64,000 nucleotides of DNA from NCBI GenBank assembly GCA_020631735.1, contig CM036162.1, positions 93,792,401-93,856,400 of the forward strand, given 5' to 3'. Positions 55,420-64,000 of this stretch are shown piece by piece (within the stretch, counting starts at the first letter, position 1; each line of letters opens with the position of its first letter). The notes beneath the pieces were generated by a model. That model was not told the DNA's origin. It was given only the letters and a program-made list of their open reading frames with translations, and searched no databases. The position numbers and the translations under genes are program-made. The DNA is from Saccharum officinarum. Its lineage: Eukaryota > Streptophyta > Magnoliopsida > Poales > Poaceae.

Positions 55420-56292
55420 TGTCACGGAACCATCCAAATTATAAGAGCACAAGTACAAAAACAATCGTCGGAGAGATTAAATTTTTGCACTTGAGCACAT
55501 ATAATCTCGGTAGTCCATGAAATCATGAAGGATTTCAAACCAACCAACCAACAAGCAAAGATCGTACATGATTTAACACAAAAAATCACTTGTTACAACA
55601 TTTCACAAGTAGCTTACGGCGGCTTACATACATTGGAGTTCAAATAATTTACTACAAACCATGTTTAAAGTAGCGGAAGCAACATAGTTTCAAAATCACA
55701 ACACTAGTAGTTCAGATACATAGCTAGGCCAAAGTCATATCCCACAAAAGCATTCCAGATGAGGGACACTAACAGAGATAGTGCCCAATGGCCTAGTCAT
55801 CATCCCCCGTAGGGAGAAGACAGTACTTGTAGCAACCATTATAGAAGATGTCATCTGCAACAAGAGGGAATAAATCCTGAGTATGAGAATGGACTCAACT
55901 AGACTTACCCATCGTAAACCAGTAATAACAAGACACCAAGGAGTATGCACGACTGACATATAATTGGAGCTCGCTTGACAACATTTTGCATAAAAGCTGA
56001 AGTAACCAAAAGTAATCATTTATGGCTTAAGCATCAAGTGAATAATCATTTACCTGTCATCTAGATTAGCACCTATTCTATAGCAACCACTTGATTAAGG
56101 AGCAAACATTAATAACCATATCAGGTATAATAAGGCCATCATCAATATCATCATTTCTAAACCATCAAGTCATTTAGTGTGACTACAATAGAGATACTCT
56201 GGTCAAGTTTCTCACTAACCGGGAGAGACAGTGACTCGAATCGATTACTACCCAGCTGGGGAATTATTCCTAACATAAACCCATACTTCCCC
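55420..56292 (-). mobile_element. 5' LTR of X2, interrupted by Z
   Basis: TGTCACGGAACC to the Z insertion point after CTTCCCC. It matches X3 (plus strand) from 35170 back to about 34330. The remainder should lie beyond Z, outside the window. Confidence 0.8.
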
Positions 56293-59200
56293 TGTCACAC
56301 CCGGTTTCAAGGACAAAACCAGACATACACCATATGTGAAATAAAGAAGGCAAATCTCACATATAGCCACAGATAAGTGTAATATCAAAAGACAAATGCT
56401 TAATATACATAACTCAATAGTATAAAGTATACCTTAGAGAATAACACAGCGGAAAGACAACTCCGAACACCGGGTGCAACCTTCACTCCAGGATCAAACT
56501 AACTGGTTGATCACAAGCCTAACAATTCCAGAATCTAACAGTCTGGTACCCTTCCTGAGATGTGGGAAATAGCAAGAGTGAGTCCATGTCGAACTCAACA
56601 AATATAACATGGGGTTCATGAGGCTCAAAAGTTTGACACAGATTTACTGCGATAGCTTTTATTATGTCATCTTTTAGCAATTGAGTAGCAACAAGTTTAC
56701 CATAAACCCAAATAACCTCATGATTCATGTAAACAAGAATAATGTATAGCAAGAAACAATAATCATTAGTGAGCATCAATATCATCAGTATTATCATTAT
56801 CATCAGTGTTCATCATTTATTCTGTAAGGGTCCAAGGCCACTCGTGACCGTGAGCACGGCTGATATACCAGTTTTACACTCTGCAGAGGTTGTACACTTT
56901 CACTGTGAGTCGTGATTTACCCTTTCGCCCGAGGTAGCTAATCTCTTGACCCACTTCCAAGGAAGGTCGGCAGGGTTCACTATGAAGCCTTTCAAAGGTT
57001 CGTCTAACAAGTTAGGGCCATTAGATTCACTCGGCAAACAGATGTAGAGCCCCCCTTCCAAATGGCACAATAACGCGCAGCCTATACACATAAGGACAGA
57101 GGCCGCACTATACCCGATTCGTCAAGCCGTTCTTACGCCATGAAGGTTACCACTAACAAGCTAGAAAAGGTCCTCATACTTGACTAAAGCCAGAGCCATA
57201 TAGCCCTCACAGTTGTACTGTAAGTCCCGGATTTTCGCTTACAGATAAGTCCTTATGGAGAGAAACTAGAGCACCATAAATACCCCATGCTCTAGCCCTC
57301 TTGAGCCATGTTGCTATAAAGCATCTTTTAAACGTTTATTGCATATACCATTAGTCAAGTTACAGATCATGGTTATTTATCTTAAGCACTAGCATAAATA
57401 CTACCCAATGCAATATCCCATGGGTGTCAAGGTACAAGATACAAAAACTAGGATATCCTTAGTGGTAACAAGGTAGACACATGCACATGAATTAAGTATA
57501 TTAAAGGTGAATAGGAAACAAGGATGATCCCATGCTATACTTGCCTTAAACACCGATCCTTCGGTAAGCTTTAATCTTCAACGTTCTTCTTCTTCTTCTT
57601 GATAATCACGTATATCTCACCGACTGGACTTGATCAATAAATCACCACACACACATCGATACAATCATACACGAAGCAAACAATAGATCTAAATTAGAAC
57701 AGTACACCAATCATACAAAAATAAATAAAAGAGTTTGAAACACGATTCTACGCATCACTACGAACACACAGACGCGAAAAGCACACTAATCAGAGCTACG
57801 GTTGAAAAGATACATCTACCGAAAGATTTGCTCATAGAAGAAAATATAAAACTATTAGCTTCATGTGTTTTAATTATATAATAACATATATAAGATATTT
57901 TATAGATACTATATATGGAATTAAGTCAAATTTATATTCAAATTATGAAACTAAAGTAAAACAAATCATATTTTATTTACAAAACCCAGTTGCATAATTA
58001 TTAATCAAGATATGATTTAAACTATAAAATTTCAGAATTAGTAATATGGTAAATACTGTCACTAACGCGTAGATCTCATTGCTATGAATCTAACGCAACT
58101 CGAATGAGCTAAAACGGATCTAAAACGTAGAAGATATAATTTAAACAGGATCTACTTTATTAAAGTAATAGATTAAATCTCACATCGGAACTTAAAGATA
58201 GAAAACCTAACCAACAGTAACACTAACAGTATAACAAGTTTGTAAAACTCTTCTACACATTACTACGATCACATAGACATAAAGATCACGAAATTTGGAT
58301 TTAAAACGTAAAAATTATGAATTTTCTAAGATTTCCTATAGATAAATAATTACTTTAATATAAACTCGAAAATAAATTATCTCAAACCTACTGTACAGTT
58401 CTATCATCATGTAGAGCTCGCAAATATGAATCCAACGCAATTCGAATGGATCAAATCGGAGTTAAAACGGAGATTCTACGACTAAAACAAGATCAGTGGC
58501 AAAACTGTAAATAGCTGAAAACGTATTTTTCTTTTTCCGAAACGAATTACGTTTTCATTTAATCAAAACGTATTTTCGGAAGTTACCCGATCAAAATACG
58601 CTTTACGGAAAAGAAAACGTAAACCGAGAATGCGCTTTGGACTGCGGTTTAAGAACTTAAAATTTACAGGGTCTCTTTAGCAAATGTTACAGCCGAACGG
58701 GTATCTTTGATTTTCGATCGTCGGATTCAAAACGAAGGGTCCAGATTGGATCTGGGAAGACCCGGCGGCGCTCCGGCCGGAACAGGGCCCGACGGCAAGC
58801 TTTCCGCGGCGGCGCCATGGCCGGGATAACCTATCTCGCGCTACGGAGCACGAGCTTACGAACGGAAAACATAGGGAGAAAGAGAATGGCATGGCGAGCT
58901 CACCTAGGGCAGAATCGTGGCCGGGGATGAAACAAGGAGCGCATGCGGCTCGGAGAGGCGGGCGGTCACGGCGGTGCTCCGAGCAATGTCGTCTCGGGGT
59001 GGTTCCAATGCTCCGCGTCAGAATATGATGGAGCGGAAGGATCACGGGCTCGGTTTTTATAGCCCGAAGGCGACTCCACGGAAGGAAAGGGGAGATTGAG
59101 GGAAGGATTCGGCTTCGGCAAAGAAGGAAAGGGGAGATCCGGTGGCGGCTTGGGGAAGAAGGCGACCTGACGTGCGGGCCCGTGTCGTCAGCGACTAGAA

Positions 59201-59603
59201 ACGGGGAAACGCGCTCGCGCGGTGAAGCTGGGCCGGCGGCTGCGGCTGGGCTCGGCCCATGCGGGAGCGGACGCGGGAGGAGGAAGCGGGCCGCGCGCGG
59301 GGAGGCAGGCCGAGCTGTGGGCTGCGGTAAGAAGCGGCCCGAGAAGAAAAGAAATTCCTTTTTTTTTTCTAATTTTTCAAAGCAAATTTTCAAAGGATTT
59401 TCAAATCCAAATTTAAATTTGATCAAACCACTCATCTCAAAAATTTAAATGCAACAGCATGAGTGCACAAACATGTTTCTACTCTTATATTTGATTTTAA
59501 ATTTATAAAAATTATTCTTATCCTAAATTTGCATGCTCACAAAAATATACAAAAAATCATATTTTTCCTATTTTTCTTCTTTTCAAATTTTTAGGGTGTT
59601 ACA
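56293..59603 (-). repeat. 3' LTR of Z, 3311 bp
   Basis: It starts TGTAACACCC (59603) and ends GGGTGTGACA (56293) on the minus strand. It contains a TATA at about 59052-59065, a GC-rich leader (58690-59340) and a long AT-rich remainder. A 252-codon minus frame at 58677-59435 is GC-driven and crosses the TATA box; I do not call it a gene. Confidence 0.88.
59052..59065 (-). promoter_or_regulatory. TATA box of the Z LTR
   Basis: GGGCTATAAAAACC on the minus strand, at the border between the AT-rich U3 and the GC-rich leader. Confidence 0.6.
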
Positions 59604-60095
59604 ATTCTACCCCCCTTAAAATGAATCTCGTCCCGAGATTCGGAAGATGATGGCAAAAGAAATAGAGATAGTTCGTCTCTAGATTGTTCTTTACTTCATC
59701 ATGTAGTTCCATCGTCTTGATAAGAATTCCGTCTTACTTTGCATACATGTAACTAATTCCAATATTTTTGACAAATGCTCCAAACAATACTCTGGTATCT
59801 CCAATCACTAGGCACCTTTCCTATAATATAAATTTTCTTCCTTAAAATACTTATCTTCCAACAGAGCCTAACGAATCTCTTAGTCAGAAAGAATTTCTAC
59901 TACCAACCTTCAAAACATTAATGATTCTGGTCAAGTTGCTCAAATTTGGAATACGATTCTTAATCCTTGGTGTCACCCGAACCTTCTTAGCATTATTCTC
60001 CATTGCTAAGGGCATCGGCTGTGACTTTTACTTCTCCAAGTAATAGCACTTTTCCAAGTCCTAATCCATTTCATTCCAACGAGGATATCACAAAT

Positions 60096-60332
60096 TCAAG
60101 ACCAACTTAGCGAAGATGTCCTGTAGATTCTTGTGACCCTCCTATATGTCACTTTTCTTCCAAAAGACAGTACTCCATAGTAGAAAACTCCAGAGAACAC
60201 GTTAGGTAATTCAACCCACACTTCCTTAGTTGACTTACTGAACAAGGTACTATATTTTTCTTCTTGCATAAGGACACATCCCAAACCTTGATAAGGTGCA
60301 TTATTGTAGATATGAAGCTCTGGATCTGACAA
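60096..60332 (-). pseudogene. RNase H scrap in Z
   Basis: SDPELHIYNNAPYQGLGCVLMQE is the first strand and turn of the Ty3 RNase H domain, with the usual catalytic Asp in the YCDAS position replaced by Asn. The remainder frays into unrelated frames. No RT lies upstream, so this is a leftover of a large deletion. Confidence 0.65.
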
Positions 60333-60364
60333 AGCTAATACTTGGGTTTTACTTCAACCTTTTC

Positions 60365-61177
60365 TTAGACTCCTTCAAACATTTGCCTGAGGTCTCTTGA
60401 TCTAAACGAACTTAAAAACTTCTCCAAAGTTATTTGTTCCTCTGCTATGACTTCAGTAAATTCATGGTCCACTTTGCTATCCTTGGTGTACCTATCTTCT
60501 AATTGGTCATCCTCATCTCCCTCAGGTAAAAGTCGACCACCTTGATACTCAATTCTTTTCCTTGACGGTGTTGTTAAGAGCATGGTGCACCGAGTACCAT
60601 GAATCACTCCTTTGTGTGCACTGAGCCATCCATTACCAAGAACCACGCGAATTTTAAGTGACTCCAACACAATGAGTGTCGCGGTGAAGTTTTCCTTGTT
60701 TATGACAAGACTGACATTCGGGCATATCTGATCTGCCTGCATTTCTCCCACTAGGGTTTGAACTAGCAAAGGCCTCCTCATTGGACACTTCACCATCTTG
60801 CACGTCTCTACCATGTCGGCGGAAATGAAAGAATGCGAAGCACTAGGGTCAAATAAAGCAAAAACTTGTACTGAGCTTACTTGAATATAACCTCCCACTA
60901 CTTTGGTAACTCCATGAATTTTATCCATATCCACATTGCTCAGTCTTCCATTGACATAGTTTTGCTACGCTTTGCTTCCTTGAGCAGGCTTCTTATGGGC
61001 TTTCCTTTTTCGCTTTCGTTGTTGTGGATTCTGACTTAGTTCACTCCCAACTTGCTCTTCAACATTGTTATTTTGATAGTGCTCGGCTTCATCATACCCA
61101 TAACATCCTTCAATGGCAGAAACATCAACCTTTTCCCACATATCAGTGCGAGACGTCATATAGGGCTCCTGAGTCAT
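60365..61177 (-). pseudogene. Second gag tail-protease block of Z
   Basis: One frame with a single TAG near 60962. The basic tail (RKRKRKAHKKPAQ) leads into an aspartic-protease fold: VFALFDPSASHSFIS near 60850, then DQICPNVSLVINKENFTATLIVLESLKIRVVLGNGWLSAHKG, and an acidic end. The active site reads D-P-S instead of D-S/T-G. It is about 45 % identical by eye to the other protease in this element. Proteolytic activity is doubtful. It probably arose by duplication or recombination between related elements. Confidence 0.75.
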
Positions 61178-62261
61178 GAGACACTACACTTCCTGTCATC
61201 AAGTGACCAACATCAGAAACACGAGCAAGTATAGATGATCATAATCATGAACTATCCAAAAGGACAACTCTTGTCTCCATGGACCCAAAATTATCAACCT
61301 TGTTCACAGAACATTTTTGCTCAAGAGTGGCAACTCAATCATGGAGACTAACCAATACTTCCAACTAAAGAGTTCAATCTTAATAATCCTTCTTTACATT
61401 GGCTACCCCCCTTAAAATAAGGGACACCAAATAAGGTAGCTTTGAACCCTTTTCTAGATGAGCTACTTAGCATAAAAGTGTTCTGACATCCCAATAATAC
61501 TCTTGTGTATGGGTAAAAACAAGAAATCTGAAATTTCTCACGAGCAGAAAATCAGCAGTGCAGTAAAACAGCTGTAACTCTCATTCTGTTAATCCAATGA
61601 AACTGTAGTTTACACCGATGGAAAGCTTATAAAATTCTCTGCAACTTTCTTATAGAACACACTTCCATATTCTGCAGCTAACTTGTCCGAAAACAACACA
61701 TAACAGATTCTGTTCCAGGTTTCAGACAGCACAGTTGCATCGTCTTGTGATTTTTGTATCTCCCAATCCAAAATAGCTATGAGGGTAGTTCTTGCATTTA
61801 GAGAGAGATGTTGAAGTCCACTCTTGTCCAGAATTTTCTCATGATTTTTGGTCTTTCAAGAACAGAGATATAAGTTGATAAAGACAGGCTGCTCCGAAAG
61901 ACAAGATATAGAAAGCAGGAGATAACCAAAACTCAGCTATTTATTTCATTAATCCTTATACCTTAGGCATATAAACTAAATGAAATCATGGTCAAAGCCC
62001 ACGAGATCATTCCACTCATTACAAAATTCCAACTCAAGCATAAACATAAGCACAAAGCAACTAAACACTTAAATGTTCATTAGCCACACATTAAGACGAC
62101 TCAACTTGGCTACTAACGGTTTTATTACACGGGACATAACTCCTATTCCTTAAACATGATGTGATTGTAGCAGCATCCAGAGTAGATAACGTCTCTTACA
62201 TTCCTTATTGCTTTATATGGACATCTGAATCTCTGCATCTACCATTCTTATAACTCATACC
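61178..62261. other. Z spacer between the two protease blocks
   Basis: AT-rich with no domain. Phrases such as CAGCTGTAACTCTCATTCTG near 61570 resemble leader or LTR sequence of related elements, so it may be the seam of a recombination. Confidence 0.4.
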
Positions 62262-62760
62262 TTAAGATGGGTCAACCTGGTATCCCTCAGGTATAGATTT
62301 AATACCCTCATACTTAATCCTTTCTCCTGAAAGTGTAGTTAGAAACACTGAACATTGGGCATACTTAATCACTCCTTTACAAGTAGATAACCAGTCTATT
62401 CCAAGGATAACATCAATGCCCATTAATTCCAAAACAATGAGGTTTACCTTAAAATTTACCCCCTTTATGTCCAGACTAACTTTTGGGCATATGCGGTCTG
62501 CCTTTATTTCACCTCTTGGAGTTTTAACCATAACTGTTTTTCCCTTTGGAAGCATAAGTATATTATGATCTTTTACATATTGTCTAGATATGAACGAATG
62601 TGAGGCACTGGGATCAAACAAAACCTTGGCATTTCCTGAACTTACGGGAATTGATCCAAACACGACCTCCTTAGCTCCGGGAATGGTGGAAATATCCACA
62701 TGTTTCAACCTTCCATGATTGTAATTTCTCTTTAATTTATTCCCTGCACATGCTCCTTTT
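62262..62760 (-). pseudogene. First protease domain of Z
   Basis: GNKLKRNYNHGRLKHVDIST, then KVLFDPSASHSFISRQYVKD near 62640, KADRICPKVSLDIKGVNFKVNLIVLELMGIDVILGIDWLSTCKG, and an end at VDPS. Fold and length (about 165 residues) fit a Tekay-like aspartic protease, and the second half is well kept. The active site is again D-P-S. It lies in a different frame from the gag upstream, overlapping its last codons, so a frameshift would be needed for a Gag-Pro fusion. Confidence 0.75.
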
Positions 62761-63442
62761 GGACATCCTGTCCTGGGTCTTGCTGTTGTTGATTCTTCTG
62801 TGGGCAAGATTTGATATAATGTCCTTCCTGCTGGCAATGATAACACTTTCTCTTAGCTGGATCTTTTATGATGTCATACTCCAAGGAACTGTTGTTTGGT
62901 ATGCTGCTATCCTGCTGGCCATAAAAGTTCACCTTCGTCCCTTTGGCTTGTTTCCTAGCTTGTTTGGCCTTTCGGGGTTGATACTCCTTATAGGTAATTG
63001 TCCACCCATCTATGACTACTTCATGGGGAGTAGTTTTAGCGGGAGGGGCTTCTAACTCTTCAAGGTTTGGATTTGTTTGACAGGGGATCAGGGCTGCATG
63101 TGACAATGTAGTAGAACTTGCTTGCTGATTGCTTTCCACAAGTGGTTCTAATGAGATTGCCTTTCTCTTCTTGTCCATGTTGATCTCAAAATTTGGATCC
63201 ACCTTGACTTTCCCCTTATTAGACTCGTTTCGAAGACAGGGAAAACCATAATGCTTACAACAGTGACATTGTTCCTGCTCCCCAAATGCCTTATTATCAA
63301 CATCTTTATCGGATTTCATATTCTTCCAAGCTTCTGCTACTTGTATCTTCTCTGACCCCTTGGATATGTTGGCTTGACCTTGAGATAAGCATCGTTGAGA
63401 ATTCCCATGTTGAGCCATTTCTTCTAGTAATTGGTTTTGCAT
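62732..63442 (-). CDS. Gag-like ORF of Z, about 237 codons
   Basis: The start is ATG 63442 (the frame is open 13 codons further up from a GTG). It has a hydrophilic N-terminus with an unusual Cys/His cluster (CHCCKHYGFPC near residue 80), a Lys-rich middle and a CCHC knuckle (CYHCQQEGHYIKSC near residue 210). The usual 250-residue capsid domain of chromovirus Gag is not recognisable, so this is a shortened or recombined Gag. It is the only intact frame of the element. It may bind RNA through the knuckle. Confidence 0.6.
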   Translation of the reverse strand: MQNQLLEEMAQHGNSQRCLSQGQANISKGSEKIQVAEAWKNMKSDKDVDNKAFGEQEQCHCCKHYGFPCLRNESNKGKVKVDPNFEINMDKKRKAISLEPLVESNQQASSTTLSHAALIPCQTNPNLEELEAPPAKTTPHEVVIDGWTITYKEYQPRKAKQARKQAKGTKVNFYGQQDSSIPNNSSLEYDIIKDPAKRKCYHCQQEGHYIKSCPQKNQQQQDPGQDVQKEHVQGIN

Positions 63443-63708
63443 CGCTAATGGTTTCTTGTCAAAAGTGAGCAAGAGCGACACAATTCAGTCCTCTTAACCT
63501 CTGAAATCCACAGTCTTCTCGTCACGAGCCGTCTAATAGACAAGGAGAAAAGGTTCAAAATAGAGACAAGGTTTTTATAACAGAACGGGGATAGAATTAA
63601 GCATAACTTTGAGAAAATAACAAAGTTAAAGAGAAGCAAGAAATAGGCAACAATGAGAACATGCTAAACGTTCAGTTCTAACTAGGCTTGCGTCCTACAG
63701 TCAGCATT

Positions 63709-63720
63709 GCTTTGATACCA
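63709..63720 (-). other. Primer-binding site of Z
   Basis: TGGTATCAAAGC, three bases inside the 5' LTR: tRNA-Met type with one mismatch. Confidence 0.85.
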
Positions 63721-63723
63721 ATC

Positions 63724-64000
63724 TGTCACACCCGGTTTCAAGGACAAAACCAGACATACACCATATGTGAAATAAAGAAGGCAAATCTCACATATAGCCA
63801 CAGATAAGTGTAATATCAAAAGACAAATGCTTAATATACATAACTCAATAGTATAAAGTATACCTTAGAGAATAACACAGCGGAAAGACAACTCCGAACA
63901 CCGGGTGCAACCTTCACTCCAGGATCAAACTAACTGGTTGATCACAAGCCTAACAATTCCAGAATCTAACAGTCTGGTACCCTTCCTGAGATGTGGGAAA
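63724..64000 (-). repeat. 5' LTR of Z (first 277 bases seen; runs off the window)
   Basis: Identical base for base, by eye, to 56293-56569. Confidence 0.95.

Larger units (their letters stand above)
56293..64000 (-). mobile_element. Tekay-like Ty3 element Z with 3.3-kb LTRs, no RT or integrase
   Basis: 3' LTR 56293-59603, polypurine tract GGGGGGTAGAAT at 59604-59615, a 4.1-kb interior, primer-binding site TGGTATCAAAGC at 63709-63720, and a 5' LTR from 63724 past the window edge. The 277 visible bases of the 5' LTR are identical to 56293-56569. The interior holds two gag-protease blocks and an RNase H scrap only. Left target flank TCCCC; the right flank is outside the window. Confidence 0.88.

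Noticed and set aside
56519..57091. Short minus frames in the AT-rich part of the Z LTR
   Set aside because: They lie in a non-coding LTR, are short and have no similarity.
58677..59435. Minus-strand 252-codon frame in the Z LTR
   Set aside because: It spans the TATA box and GC-rich leader, is low in complexity and has no domain.

Overview
The window is repeat-dense nuclear DNA of a grass, most likely a panicoid of the Andropogoneae (sorghum, sugarcane or Miscanthus type). The signs are Stowaway MITEs with a CTCCCTCCGTCCC-type end, a MITE beginning GGCCCTGTTTAGTT that is abundant in sorghum-like genomes, a Sirevirus, Tekay-like, Tat-like and Reina-like Ty3 elements, and a hAT transposase remnant. 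No complete host gene is visible; one possible terminal exon lies at 15179-15399. Three runs of exactly 100 N (3248-3347, 31324-31423, 52821-52920) are scaffold gaps of unknown true size.

Layout. 1-3247: LTR-like DNA and the 3' end of a Ty3-like element (minus) with a 50-bp tandem array. 3348-7269: DNA-transposon debris, three tRNA-like modules, a Stowaway MITE and an isolated LTR. 7640-11234: a complete but internally deleted Reina-like Ty3 element with a GAGTG target duplication, inserted in one copy of a local duplication whose empty copy survives at 12236-12492. 11903-16509: Stowaway MITEs, one of them split by a Helitron (12823-13994), and two MITEs facing each other. 16960-17949: the end of a hAT element, cut by a young Sirevirus, 17950-31323 (minus, 13.4 kb), with two near-identical LTRs, gag, pol and a large extra ORF.

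31424-52283 is nested Ty3 DNA. A Tekay-like LTR (called V here) abuts the 5' end of a plus-strand element of another Tekay-like family (family X, copy X3). An Athila/Tat-like 3' region (W) is interrupted by X1 (minus), which is itself interrupted by Y (38250-45682, minus), a Tat-like element with gag and protease, no RT or integrase, and a spliced antisense ORF. A CACTA-like fragment follows X1. 52921-56292 is the 5' half of X2, whose LTR is broken by Z (56293 to beyond 64000). Z has a 3.3-kb LTR and carries two gag-protease blocks but no RT or integrase; the visible parts of its two LTRs are identical.

Main theme: three unrelated retrotransposon lineages each carry an extra ORF outside gag-pol, in three different positions. 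In family X it lies upstream of gag behind a conserved leader intron. In Y it is antisense and spliced. In the Sirevirus it lies downstream of pol behind what looks like its own internal promoter, built from the same motif as the LTR. These, with Z's duplicated and apparently catalytically altered protease, are the best candidates for something not well described.
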